Source: JABMRW01 sp964396965 (GTDB lineage: Bacteria; Chloroflexota; Dehalococcoidia; Dehalococcoidales; BS750m-G39). Taken from it: a stretch of 63,136 nucleotides of DNA. Below are positions 42,178 through 52,772 of the stretch, one piece after another (positions within the stretch are counted from its first letter, which is position 1; each line of letters opens with the position of its first letter). The translations under genes and the position numbers were made by a program. Below the pieces are notes generated by a model. That model worked only from the letters and a program-made list of their open reading frames with translations. It searched no databases and had not been told where the DNA came from. The DNA lies in contig CAYNGD010000010.1 in the NCBI GenBank assembly GCA_964396965.1, forward strand, positions 1-63,136. The letters are read 5' to 3'.

Positions 42178-45100
42178 ATGTTCCATCCAGTAGATAGCAG
42201 GACGGATTTCCCGCGGCTCGAGGAGGAGATACTCGGCCTGTGGAAAGACAAGAGAGTTTTTGAGCGGAGTATCGAGGCCCGGCGGGGAGGGCCGCGTTTC
42301 GTCCTCTACGAAGGGCCGCCGACGGCCAACGGCAGCCCCGGGATTCACCATGTGCTGGCCCGGGTGTTCAAGGACGTCATCCCCCGCTACAAGACGATGA
42401 AGGGCGGCTATGCCCCGCGCATTGCCGGCTGGGACACCCACGGCCTGCCGGTAGAATTAGAGGTGGAGAAGGCGCTCGGCCTCACCAGCAAAAAGGACAT
42501 CGAGGAGTTCGGCATCGATAGGTTCAACGCCCGCTGCCGGGAGAGCGTCTTCGGCTATCTTAAGGAATGGGAGGCCATCACCGAGCGCATCGCCTTCTGG
42601 GTTGACCTGGAGCACGCCTATATCACCATGAAAAACGACTACATCGAGACCGTCTGGTGGGCGATAAAGGGGATGTGGGACAAGGGGCTGGTCTATCAGG
42701 GCTATAAGGTTACCCCGCACTGTCCCCGCTGTGGCACCTCGCTCTCTTCCCACGAGGTCGCTTTGGGCTATAAGGACGATACCGAAGACCCATCGGTTTA
42801 CATAAAGTTCAAGATTGCTAAAGGGCTGCCGGAGAGGCTGGCTAAGGATAAGCCAGCCTACTTGCTGGCCTGGACAACCACCCCCTGGACGCTGCCGGGG
42901 AATACTGCCTTAGCGGTTGCTACTGATGCTGAATATGCTGTGGTGGAAGTCGATGGAGAGTATCTAATTCTGGCTGATACTTTGCGTGAACGAACGGGAT
43001 TGAGTGATGCTCCTGTGGTGGCTAAAACAAAAGGGAGTTATTTGCTCGGATTGAGGTATGAACCTTTATTTAGTCCTTCCGATTTCGGCATCCCTGTTAC
43101 ATCAATGAAGTTTTTGAAGGATGAGGAACCCAAAGTTGGTATTGTCTCTTTAGGTGACACATTTCGACCTCGTTATCCCATTATAGCTACCGATTTCGTC
43201 TCTATGGACGAGGGGACGGGCATCGTCCATATCGCCCCGGCCTACGGCGAGGTTGACTACGAGGCCGGCACAGAGCATAACCTTGACTTCGTTCACACCG
43301 TTGATTTGCAGGGGAATATCATTGGGACTTACCCCTTCGCCGGTAAGTTCGTCAAGGACGCCGATAAAGACATTCTCGATGACCTTAAAGCTCGGGGGCT
43401 GCTCTTCCGCCAGGAGACGATAAGGCACACCTACCCCTTCTGCTGGCGCTGCGATACCCCTCTCCTCTACTACGCCAAGCAGACCTGGTACATCCGCACC
43501 ACGGCGTTGAAGAGCGAGCTTATCGCCCGCAACGAGGAGATTAACTGGTACCCGGAGCACATCAAGTACGGGCGCTTCGGCGACTGGCTTGAGAATAATG
43601 TTGACTGGGCCTTCTCCCGGGAGAGGTACTGGGGGACGCCGCTGCCGGTCTGGCAGTGCCCGTCCTGCGGCAGCTACGAGTGCGTGGGTGGCATAAGGGA
43701 GCTCGGGGAAAAGCCGGGCTTTTCCGGTTTTAAAGAACCGCTGGATTTACACCGTCCTTATGTTGACGGGCTGACCTTTAATTGCCCCCAGTGCCAGGGA
43801 GAAATGCGGCGGGTGCCCGAGGTAATCGACTGCTGGTTCGACTCCGGGGCGATGCCAATCGCCCAGCACCACTACCCTTTTGAGAATGAGACCCTCTTAA
43901 AGGACGGGCGCTTCCCCGCCGACTATATCAGCGAGGCGGTTGACCAGACCCGCGGCTGGTTCTACAGCCTCCACGCCATATCCACCCTGCTCTTTAACCG
44001 CCGCTGCTTTAACAACGTCATCTGTCTGGGGCACGTCCTCGACGCCAAGGGTGAGAAGATGAGCAAGGCCAGGGGGAACGTGGTCGAGCCTTGGGCGGTC
44101 ATCAACAAATACGGGGCGGATGCCCTGCGCTGGTATTTCTTCACCAGTACGGCGGCGGGCAATGTCTACCGTTTTGACGAATCTATGGTGGCCGAGGTGA
44201 GCCGCCGCTTTTTATCTACCCTGTGGAATGTCTACTCCTTCTTCGTCACCTACGCCAATATTGACCGTTTTACCCCCACCGGAGGGGCTAAAGTGGAGCC
44301 CTCCGAGCTTGACCGCTGGATTATCTCCGAGCTTAACCAGCTTATAATTGACGTTGATAAGGGGCTGGAAGGCTATAACCCTACCGAGGCGGGCCGGAGG
44401 CTAGAAGGCTTTGTCGATGACCTTTCCAACTGGTACGTGCGCCGCAGCCGGCGGCGCTTCTGGAAGAGCGAAAATGACGCCGATAAACTGGCCGCCTATA
44501 CCACCCTTTACCAGTGCCTGGTGACGCTGTCCAAGCTGCTGGCGCCCTTCACTCCCTTCCTGGCCGAGGCCCTCTACCAGAACCTGGTGTGCTCGGTATC
44601 GGCGGAGGCAGCGGATAGCGTGCACCTGGCTGATTTCCCGGTGGCCGACCCGAGCAGGATTGATAAACGTCTGGCCGACGATATACGCCTGGCCATGAAG
44701 ATTTCCAGCTTGGGCCGGGCGGCCCGGGCGCAGGCCGGCATTAAGGTGAGGCAGCCCCTGGCAGTTAATTATGTCGGCATTGATTTGAAAGGGCGAGAGA
44801 GTTTGGAGAGGGTTAAGCCACAGATATTGGAAGAACTGAATGTAAAAGAACTGAAATACGATACTTTTGAAAATGTGGCGGCACTTGCTGGGGAGGGTTA
44901 TGTGGTTATTGGCGAAAGTCCTTGTAATTCGGCCATTTCTCCCGTGATTCCCCCTGAGCTTTTGGCCGAAGGGGTGGCCCGGGAGGTGGTACGAAGGCTA
45001 CAGACCATGCGCCGCTCCGCCGGCTTCGATATCGCCGACCATATTGTCACCTACTACCATGGTGATGATTACATCAAGCGGGTGATGGCCAACTTTGCCG

Positions 45101-45221
45101 ACTATATCAGGCAGGAGACGCTCTCCCGTGAGCTAATAGAGGGTGTCCCTGGGGAGGGCGTTTTTAACGAGCGCCATAAGCTGGGCGGCCACGAAATATC
45201 GCTGGGGGTCAAGCGGCTGGC

Positions 45222-45225
<4 letters not shown>
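42178..45225 (+). CDS. ileS: Isoleucyl-tRNA synthetase
   Basis: About 1015 residues, normal for the eukaryote-like IleRS type. The HIGH-like motif is in GPPTANGSPGIHH, the editing domain follows, and KMSKS is in KGEKMSKARGNVVEPW. It charges tRNA-Ile and edits Val-tRNA. No T-box leader is seen in the 90 bp upstream. Two internal tracts (about 42900-43190 and 44760-44960) use AT-ending codons much more than the rest. The stop overlaps that of the convergent protease gene by 4 nt. Confidence 0.97.
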
Positions 45226-46352
<1,127 letters not shown>

Positions 46353-46540
46353 TTTGTCTTTAGTAATATAAAAATAAAATAACGCCTGAATGTTAAGACT
46401 TTATGAAAAACCGGGATAGAGTCTGGTATTTTCCACCATAATAACCGCCGGGCATAACGAAGTCATAAAACGGGGGGAAGTTACAAAATCATGGCGTTGT
46501 CTTGGCCTCATTTTAACACGGCGGCCAATTTCGGGTAAAG

Positions 46541-46564
46541 TGGCCAGCTTTGCAAAGCTGGCCA
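46541..46564. promoter_or_regulatory. Perfect 24-bp palindrome (operator candidate)
   Basis: The half-site TGGCCAGCTTTG is followed directly by its exact complement CAAAGCTGGCCA with no spacer. It overlaps the -35 box of the plus-strand promoter at 46550-46578, a position suited to a repressor dimer. No T tract follows, so a terminator is unlikely. Confidence 0.7.
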
Positions 46565-46578
46565 AATCCTGTTACACT
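46550..46578 (+). promoter_or_regulatory. Promoter of AMP-ligase/KAS operon
   Basis: TTGCAA (46550-46555) and TACACT (46573-46578), spacer 17 bp, leader about 65 nt. The -35 box lies inside the palindrome. Confidence 0.6.
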
Positions 46579-46648
46579 ACAGGTTAACCCTTAAACGCCT
46601 TTTTTGACTCCGGCGTTTTGTGAACGATTGAATTGCGGAGGGAGCCGG

Positions 46649-48124
46649 GTGGACCTGAGGCTGATGTTAGCTGAAACCGTGAAAGGCTACGGGAGTAAAA
46701 CCGCTGTTTCTATGGGCGGTAGCCGTTTATCCTACGCCGAGCTTGATGAAGTCTCGAACCGGATGGCCAATGCCCTGACCGGGATGGGGGTGGGCAGAGG
46801 TGACCGGGTGGCCATGCTGCTGGCCAACAGCCCGGAGTTCGTCACCACCTATTTCGGCATAGTCAAGATCGGTGCTGTCGCCGTCCCTCTGGATACCAAG
46901 TACAAGCTGGCTGAATTAACCTTCCTATTTGCTGATTGCCAGCCCCGGGTCCTGGTGGCGGAGAGCCAGTTTTTAAAGCCCATCGCTCCGTCGCTGCCGG
47001 ATTTTAAGTCCATCACCCGGGTTATCGAGGTGGACTCCGGTGGCGGGGGGCAGTTCCTGAGCTATGAGCAGGCTGTGGCTGCCAGCCCGGCGCCGACGAC
47101 GGCGACGGTGGCCGATAAGGATACCGCCCATATCGCCTATACCTCCGGGCCCAGCTTCAGCCCCAGGGGGGTGATGATGTCCCACGGGGCTCTGGTCAGG
47201 GAGGCGGCCATATCGGCTGGCGGATTTAAGCAGACCGATAGGGACATCACCGTGCTTTTCGCTCTGCCCATGCACCATGCCTTTGGCCTGGTGGTAATAC
47301 TGCTGACCGCCGTGGCCAAAGGCAGCACCGTGGTGATAGTGCCCGGCCTGTCCATCAGCAGCCTTATGGAGATTATCGAGAAGGAGAAGGCGACCATTTT
47401 TATGACGGTGCCCTTCGTCCATGCTTTAATCATCGGCGCTATCGAAGCGGAGGAAATAAAGTGTGACCTGAGCTCTATCCGCCTCTGGGGTACCGCCGGG
47501 GCGGCTATGCCGCCCCGTATTGCCCAGAAAATCAGGCACTTTCTGGGCTTTAACGCCGTTGATTTCTGGGGCATGACCGAATCAGCGGCCCAGGTCACCT
47601 GCCAGCCGGTTGACGGTGGGGGCAAGCCGGGCTCGGTAGGCAAAACCCTGCCCGGTTGGGAGCTGAAGATAGTCGATGATGACGGGCGGGAGCTGCCGCC
47701 GGACAGGCCGGGTGAGATAATCGTGCGGGGGCCGATAATGAAGGGCTACTATAACAAACCTAAGGCCACCGCTAGGGTAATCAAGAACGGCTGGCTCTAT
47801 ACCGGTGATGTCGGTCGAGTTGATGAGGAGGGCTGGCTTTTCCTTGCGGCGGGGCGGAAGAAGGAGATGATTATCGCCAAGGGACAGAATATCTACCCCA
47901 GCGATATCGAATACGTGCTGGCCAACCATCCCAAGGTGGCTGGGGTGGGGGTGGAGGGCATTCGTGATGAGCAGCGGGGGGAGATACCCCGGGCCATCAT
48001 CAGGCTGAAGCCGGGTGAGGTGGCCACCGAGGCGGAGATAAAGAAGTTCTGCCTGGAGCGGCTGGCCAACTATAAGGTGCCCAGAGAGGTCGTTTTCACC
48101 AATTCTTTACCTCTGGAGAAGTGA
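46649..48124 (+). CDS. AMP-binding (acyl-CoA synthetase-like) protein
   Basis: About 491 residues of the ANL superfamily. Recognisable parts are LSYAELDEVSNRMANAL, DFWGMTESAAQVTCQP and YTGDVGRVDEEGWLFLAAGR. Two catalytic motifs are abnormal. The phosphate loop reads YTSGPSFSPRGVMMSH instead of YTSGTTGxPKGV, and the chain stops at SLPLEK, just before the usual GK catalytic lysine. The stop overlaps the start of a ketoacyl synthase gene. It may bind acyl-adenylate or act with the synthase without being a normal ligase. The GTG start at 46649 has GGAGGGAG upstream. Confidence 0.8.
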   Translation: MDLRLMLAETVKGYGSKTAVSMGGSRLSYAELDEVSNRMANALTGMGVGRGDRVAMLLANSPEFVTTYFGIVKIGAVAVPLDTKYKLAELTFLFADCQPRVLVAESQFLKPIAPSLPDFKSITRVIEVDSGGGGQFLSYEQAVAASPAPTTATVADKDTAHIAYTSGPSFSPRGVMMSHGALVREAAISAGGFKQTDRDITVLFALPMHHAFGLVVILLTAVAKGSTVVIVPGLSISSLMEIIEKEKATIFMTVPFVHALIIGAIEAEEIKCDLSSIRLWGTAGAAMPPRIAQKIRHFLGFNAVDFWGMTESAAQVTCQPVDGGGKPGSVGKTLPGWELKIVDDDGRELPPDRPGEIIVRGPIMKGYYNKPKATARVIKNGWLYTGDVGRVDEEGWLFLAAGRKKEMIIAKGQNIYPSDIEYVLANHPKVAGVGVEGIRDEQRGEIPRAIIRLKPGEVATEAEIKKFCLERLANYKVPREVVFTNSLPLEK

Positions 48125-49368
48125 TTTTGAAGAGAAGGGTAGTTGTCACCGGGATGGGCGCCGTCACCCCGCTGGGGGTGGGGGTGGAGGATAGCTGGCG
48201 GTCTTTGTGCCAGGGTAAGTCGGGGGTGGGAGAGATTACCAGCTTCGATGCCAGCAGCTTCCGCACCAGGGTTGCCGGTGAGGTCAAGGGGTTTAACCCG
48301 CTGGACTTCATCGAGCGCAAGCTGGTCAAGCGCGGCGACCGCTTTATCCATTTTGCCCTGGCCAGCGCCCGAATGGCGCTGGAGGACTCCAAGCTTGTCA
48401 TAGATGGCACTAACAGTGAAAGAATCGGGGTCTCGGTGGGGACGGCCATGGGGGGTATCGAGAGCATCGAGAAGAACCACGAGCTGCTGATTAGGGGCGC
48501 CCGCCAGCAGATTTCCCCCTTCTTCGTGCCCAGCTTCCTCTGTAATATGGCCACCGGGCAGGTGGCTATCGTGTTCGGGGCTAAGGGGGCCAATATGTGC
48601 TCGGTGGCCGCCTGCGCATCGGGGACGCACGCCATCGGTGATGCCTGCCGGGCTATCCAGTGGGGGGAGGTCGATGCCATGATTGCTGGCGGGGCCGAGG
48701 CGGCCATCCGGCCCCTGGTCTTTGCCGGGCTGGAGCCGGTGAAGGTGATGACGGCCCGAAACAACGAGCCGGAGAAGGCCAGCCGCCCCTTTGATAATGA
48801 GCGTGACGGCTTTGTTATCGGTGAGGGGGCGGGGGTGGTCATCCTGGAGGAGCTTGAGTTTGCCTTAAGCCGGGGGGCCAGGATTTACGGCGAGATACTG
48901 GGCTACGGCTTTAACAGCGACGCCTATCATATCACCGCCCCCGACCCCGAGGGTATGGGGGCGGCGGCCTGTATGAGGCTGGCGCTTAGCGATGCCGGCA
49001 TTACTGCTGATAAAATTGATTATATTAACGCCCACGGCACCTCAACCGTGCTCAATGACCTTTCTGAGACGCGGGCGATAAAGAGCGTCTTCGGGGAGCG
49101 GAGCTACCATATTCCCATCAGCAGCAACAAGTCGATGCTGGGGCATATGTGGGCGGGGGCCGGGGTGACCGAGGCGATATTCAGCCTGCTGACGATTAAT
49201 CAGGGCATAATTCCGCCCACCATCAACCTTGAGAGTCCAGACCCGGAGTGTGACCTTGACTACGTGCCCAATAAGTCGAGGAAGGCCGGGGTAAAGATAG
49301 CCCTCTCCAACTCCTTCGGCTTCGGCAGCACCAACGCCACCCTCATCCTGGGCAGGTTCTCCGCCTAA
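48121..49368 (+). CDS. Beta-ketoacyl-ACP synthase, second FabF-like
   Basis: 415 residues. KAS II features: VVVTGMGAVTPLGVGVEDSW, nucleophile in VAACASGTHAIGDA, NAHGTSTVLND and SNKSMLGHMWAGAG. It starts at GTG 48121, overlapping the upstream stop by 4 nt, or at TTG 48127. It is a paralogue of the fabF at 13117-14352 but separate from the fab operon. Pairing with an AMP-binding protein suggests a dedicated acyl chain, perhaps priming or a specialised lipid; inferred. Confidence 0.9.
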   Translation: MILKRRVVVTGMGAVTPLGVGVEDSWRSLCQGKSGVGEITSFDASSFRTRVAGEVKGFNPLDFIERKLVKRGDRFIHFALASARMALEDSKLVIDGTNSERIGVSVGTAMGGIESIEKNHELLIRGARQQISPFFVPSFLCNMATGQVAIVFGAKGANMCSVAACASGTHAIGDACRAIQWGEVDAMIAGGAEAAIRPLVFAGLEPVKVMTARNNEPEKASRPFDNERDGFVIGEGAGVVILEELEFALSRGARIYGEILGYGFNSDAYHITAPDPEGMGAAACMRLALSDAGITADKIDYINAHGTSTVLNDLSETRAIKSVFGERSYHIPISSNKSMLGHMWAGAGVTEAIFSLLTINQGIIPPTINLESPDPECDLDYVPNKSRKAGVKIALSNSFGFGSTNATLILGRFSA

Positions 49369-49406
49369 CCACCCCCTTTTAAATATTGTCTGTTTCCCAT
49401 ACCCTA

Positions 49407-49436
49407 TTGCCAAAGCGATATTTTATGTGCTATATT
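49407..49436 (+). promoter_or_regulatory. Promoter/operator of SPW-like gene
   Basis: TTGCCA (49407-49412) and TATATT (49431-49436), spacer 18 bp. The flanking pattern CCTATTGCCAA ... TATGTGCTAT (49403-49433) recurs at 49799-49828 upstream of the PadR gene, so both are probably controlled by the same regulator. Confidence 0.55.
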
Positions 49437-49537
49437 TTACCTAGTTACTCTAGGTATCATGTGAAAAGCCTTCCTGTTGCCGAGGCAGCGGCTGCTTCTA
49501 TAGCGAACTCAAAGAAAGGAGATGAGCGCTAACCAAG

Positions 49538-49684
49538 ATGAAACTTCTCAGTCTAGCAATCTGTTCCCTGGGTGTTTGGGTGGTTCTGAACTCGTTACTC
49601 GGTATGGCTATCTGGGACGATATAGTTTTTGGGGCGATAGCTGCTATCCTGGCCTTCATTTCGATGTTCACCGTAAAAGAATAG
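49538..49684 (+). CDS. Small SPW-repeat-like membrane protein
   Basis: 48 residues with two hydrophobic helices: MKLLSLAICSLGVWVVLNSL, then an AIWDDIVFGAIAAILAFISM segment. The pattern of a short helix with LGxW, then W-D-D-I-V-F-G, resembles one SPW repeat, a small membrane module of unknown function. A competing frame from an ATG at 49522 has a better-spaced AAAGGAG but encodes no recognisable protein. A promoter/operator element shared with the PadR gene lies upstream, suggesting one regulon. Confidence 0.5.
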   Translation: MKLLSLAICSLGVWVVLNSLLGMAIWDDIVFGAIAAILAFISMFTVKE

Positions 49685-49802
49685 CCCTGTCCGCCAGCTA
49701 CCACCCTGATAAAGTCTAGTAGAGATTTATCTAAATGTCCAGAGCCGCTGCCTTGGCCTATTTTTTAACTAGTGGTGAATATGGGTGAATGTATTTGACC
49801 TA

Positions 49803-49831
49803 TTGCCAACACCGTTAGTATGTGCTATTGT
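49803..49831 (+). promoter_or_regulatory. Promoter/operator of padR gene
   Basis: TTGCCA (49803-49808) and TATTGT (49826-49831), spacer 17 bp, within the repeated pattern CCTATTGCCAA ... TATGTGCTAT (49799-49828). PadR proteins commonly repress their own promoter. Confidence 0.55.
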
Positions 49832-49871
49832 GCATAGTAGCACTAGGTGTTTTGATAAGCGAGGTATTTAG

Positions 49872-50207
49872 ATGGAAAAAAAGAATGATTTAATCAAAGG
49901 TAATGTCGATGCCCTGCTCCTCTGCGTGATAGTCCGGAAGCCGATGTACGGCTACCAGGTTATCAAGGAGCTGGAGAACCGGAGCCAGGGCTATTTTAAG
50001 TTTAAGGAGGGCACCCTCTACCCCGCCCTTCACCGCCTGGAGAAGGCGGGCTTGGCCCGGGGCGAGTGGCGGACGCTGCCCAACGGGCGGCAGAGGAGGT
50101 ACTACCACATCACCGAAAAGGGGCTGAACAGCCTGGTGGCCAAGAGGGGCCAGTGGCTGGACTTTCTGACGGCGATGAACCTGATTATTCAGCCGGTGCC
50201 TGACTAA
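49872..50207 (+). CDS. PadR-family transcriptional regulator
   Basis: 111 residues. The winged HTH contains YGYQVIKELENRSQGYFKFK, EGTLYPALHRLEKAGL and RRYYHITEKGL, the PadR signature, with a short C-terminal dimerisation helix. It is 16 nt from the membrane protein gene that follows, the common PadR plus membrane-protein pair. Its ligand is unknown. Confidence 0.92.
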   Translation: MEKKNDLIKGNVDALLLCVIVRKPMYGYQVIKELENRSQGYFKFKEGTLYPALHRLEKAGLARGEWRTLPNGRQRRYYHITEKGLNSLVAKRGQWLDFLTAMNLIIQPVPD

Positions 50208-50223
50208 CTTAAGGCAGGAGAAG

Positions 50224-51126
50224 ATGCTGACCGTTCTCAGTAACTATCTGGATAGTGTGCAAGACAACCTGAGGCTTGACCATTCCTCGGAGCGAGAGGT
50301 CATCCGGGAGCTGGAGGCGCACATTGAGGACGAGGTCCAGGAGCTGCAGGAATCGGGGCTTTCGGAGGAGGAGGCGGCCAGCACCTGTTTGACCCTGCTG
50401 GGCTCGGCCAAGCTGGTCGCCCGCCAGATTTACGAGGCCCACAGCCAGGGCAGCTGGAATCAGGCGCTGCTGGCGGCTACCCCCCACCTGCTTTTCGGCC
50501 TCTTATTCGCCCTCAACTGGTGGCGGGGTATCGGCTGGCTTTTAGCCATGCTGACGCTGGTCCTGGTTATGGCTGTCTACGGCTGGTGGCGGGGTAAGCC
50601 GGCCTGGCTCTTCCCCTGGCTGGGTTACTCCCTGGTGCCGGTGGTGGCGGCGGCCCTGCTTTTGCTCTATCTGCCCAGAAGCTGGTCCTGGGTGGCCATC
50701 CTCTTCTATCTCCCCCTGGCGCTGTGGCTGTTATACGCTATTACCCTTCAGACGATAAAGAGGGACTGGTTGTACACCTCGCTGATGCTATTGCCGGTGC
50801 CCGCCGTCATCGGCTGGTTTTTGGCCATCGAGCCGATTAATCAGTTCCCTGAAGACTGGCTCCAGCGCATGCAGGACTTTGCCCCCTGGATTGGGCTAAC
50901 TTTCCTCGCCCTGGGGGTAACGGTGGCGACATTTATTCGGCTTAAGAAGCGCTGGTTAAGGGTGTCGGTGCTGGTGGTATCGGGGCTGATAACCCTGACC
51001 ATAGTTGCCTATTATACTGAGGGCAGGCTCAGTATCCTCGCCTTTCTCATTCTGATGGTGGTAATGCTGCTGGTCCTGCTCAGCCCATCGCTGGTGGAAC
51101 GGACCCTGAGACATTCCAGCCGGTAA
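50224..51126 (+). CDS. Membrane protein with HAAS-like N-domain
   Basis: 300 residues. The first 75 or so form a helical domain (REVIRELEAHIEDEVQELQE, then LLGSAKLVARQI) of the kind found in PadR-linked HAAS/permease-prefix and DUF1700 proteins. About eight membrane helices follow. It is probably the effector or target membrane protein of the PadR regulator. Function unknown. Confidence 0.75.
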   Translation: MLTVLSNYLDSVQDNLRLDHSSEREVIRELEAHIEDEVQELQESGLSEEEAASTCLTLLGSAKLVARQIYEAHSQGSWNQALLAATPHLLFGLLFALNWWRGIGWLLAMLTLVLVMAVYGWWRGKPAWLFPWLGYSLVPVVAAALLLLYLPRSWSWVAILFYLPLALWLLYAITLQTIKRDWLYTSLMLLPVPAVIGWFLAIEPINQFPEDWLQRMQDFAPWIGLTFLALGVTVATFIRLKKRWLRVSVLVVSGLITLTIVAYYTEGRLSILAFLILMVVMLLVLLSPSLVERTLRHSSR

Positions 51127-51164
51127 TCAGGGATTTTCAAGGCTGCTATCCAGGGAGGCCATAG

Positions 51165-51899
51165 TTGCCGAAGGTGGCCGTCGTTACCGATATCGTTGCC
51201 TGTCTCCCCAGGGAACTGGTGGAGCACTACGGTATTAGAATCGTGCCGGTTAACTTTTACTTCGGGGATAAGCTCTACCGGGACTGGGTGGACATCACCC
51301 CCTCCGAGGCCTACCAGCTTTTCTTAAAGGACCCCACCGCCTTCAAGACCTCCGGCATCAACCCGGGGGAGTGTCTGGAGGCCTACCGCCAGGCGAGCCA
51401 GCGGGCCAAGGACATCCTCTGCCTTACCCTTTCGACCAAGCTCAGCGGGGCCTATGATGCCGCCAAGCGGGCCATAGTTGAGGTCAGGAAGGAGCTGCCT
51501 CAGCTATCGGTAGCGGTGGTGGACACCAAGACGGTCACCGCCGCCGAGGGTTTTGTCGCCCTGGCGGCGCGGGCGGCGGAGGCGGACGGTAGCTTGGCTG
51601 AGGCGATTGAGGCGGCTGAGGGGGTAAGGAGTAAGGTCTGCGTGGCGGCGCTTATGGATACCATCCGCTATGTTTACCGTTCCGGGCGCATGCCCAAGAT
51701 AGCCAGGGACAGGGTGGGGCGGAGGCCAGTCCATATGGCGGTGATGCATGCCTATGCCCCGGATGACGCCGAGAGGCTCAAGGAGAGGGTCGCCGCCGAA
51801 TTTAACTGTGCCGAGCTATGGGTTACCGAGTTCAGCCCGGTGATGGGCTATGCCTGCGGTACCGGTACTCTGGGGGTAGCCTTTTACCCCGATGGTTAA
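51165..51899 (+). CDS. DegV-family protein with internal deletion
   Basis: 244 residues. The N-terminal half is a normal DegV/FakB fatty-acid-binding fold (VVTDIVACLPRELVEHYGI and LSTKLSGAYDAAKRAI). After GRMPKIA it jumps to RDRVGRRPVH. Compared with the next gene, exactly 42 residues are missing in frame, including the GSMLNIKPIL element that lines the lipid pocket in this family. It may bind a different ligand, assist the intact copy, or be decaying. The start is TTG at 51165. Confidence 0.85.
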   Translation: MPKVAVVTDIVACLPRELVEHYGIRIVPVNFYFGDKLYRDWVDITPSEAYQLFLKDPTAFKTSGINPGECLEAYRQASQRAKDILCLTLSTKLSGAYDAAKRAIVEVRKELPQLSVAVVDTKTVTAAEGFVALAARAAEADGSLAEAIEAAEGVRSKVCVAALMDTIRYVYRSGRMPKIARDRVGRRPVHMAVMHAYAPDDAERLKERVAAEFNCAELWVTEFSPVMGYACGTGTLGVAFYPDG

Positions 51900-51911
51900 A
51901 GGAGCGTTCAG

Positions 51912-52772
51912 ATGGCGGATAAGGTAGCTATTGTTGCCGATAGTATCGCCTGCCTCACCCGGGAGCAGGTGGAGCAGTACGGCATCACCATCGCCCCCAT
52001 CCCCATCACCTTCGAAGGGAAGATATACCGGGACTGGGTGGACATAACCCCGACTGAAGCCTATGAGCTGTTCCTAAAGGACCCGGAGTCTTTCCGGACC
52101 GCTGGTGCTTCGCCTGGCATCTTCATTGAGGCCTACCGCCAGGCGAGCCAGCGGGCCAAGGATATCCTCTGCCTTACCCTTTCGACCAAGCTCAGCGGGG
52201 CCTATGATGCCGCCAAGCGGGCCATAGTTGAGGTCAGGGAAGAGCTGCCTCAGCTATCGGTAGCGGTGGTGGACACCAAGACGGTCACCGCCACCGAGGC
52301 CCTGATTGCCCTGGCCGCGGCGCGGGCGTCGGAGGCGGGCAGGAGCCTGGCCGAGGTGGTCAAGGTCGCCGAGGAGATGAGGGAGCGGGTCACCTTCCTC
52401 GCCCTTTTGGATACCATCCGCCATGTTTACCGCACCGGGCGCATACCCAAGATAGCCGCCATAGCCGGGTCTATGCTTAACATCAAGCCAATACTCACCA
52501 GCTCCGGGGGGATTGTTCGTTTTGTCACCGCGGCCAGAAGCCGGGAGCGCGGCATAGAGAAGATGCTTAATATAATGAAGGCCAGGGTGGGACAGGCCCC
52601 GGTTCACGTGGCGGTGATGCATGCCTACGCCCCGGAGGAGGCCGAGAAGCTTAAAGAGAGGGTCGCCGCTGAATTTAACTGTGTCGAGCTCTGGATTACC
52701 GAGTTCAGCCCGGTGATGGGCTACGCCACCGGCACCGGCACCCTGGGGCTGGCTTTCTACAAGGAGGACTAG
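51912..52772 (+). CDS. DegV/FakB-like fatty-acid-binding protein
   Basis: 286 residues, full length. It contains VVADSIACLTREQVEQYGI, LCLTLSTKLSGAYDAAK, GSMLNIKPILTSSGG and HAYAPEEAEKLKERV. Family members carry fatty acids to a kinase for phospholipid synthesis; plsY follows directly, which fits. A tract of about 160 bp is nearly identical to the upstream copy, suggesting gene conversion. No FakA kinase lies in this window. Confidence 0.9.
   Translation: MADKVAIVADSIACLTREQVEQYGITIAPIPITFEGKIYRDWVDITPTEAYELFLKDPESFRTAGASPGIFIEAYRQASQRAKDILCLTLSTKLSGAYDAAKRAIVEVREELPQLSVAVVDTKTVTATEALIALAAARASEAGRSLAEVVKVAEEMRERVTFLALLDTIRHVYRTGRIPKIAAIAGSMLNIKPILTSSGGIVRFVTAARSRERGIEKMLNIMKARVGQAPVHVAVMHAYAPEEAEKLKERVAAEFNCVELWITEFSPVMGYATGTGTLGLAFYKED

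Noticed and set aside
49522..49719. 65-codon frame starting at an ATG with a good Shine-Dalgarno site
   Set aside because: The product has no hydrophobic or family pattern, while the overlapping frame at 49538 encodes a typical two-helix SPW-like protein. Some doubt remains.
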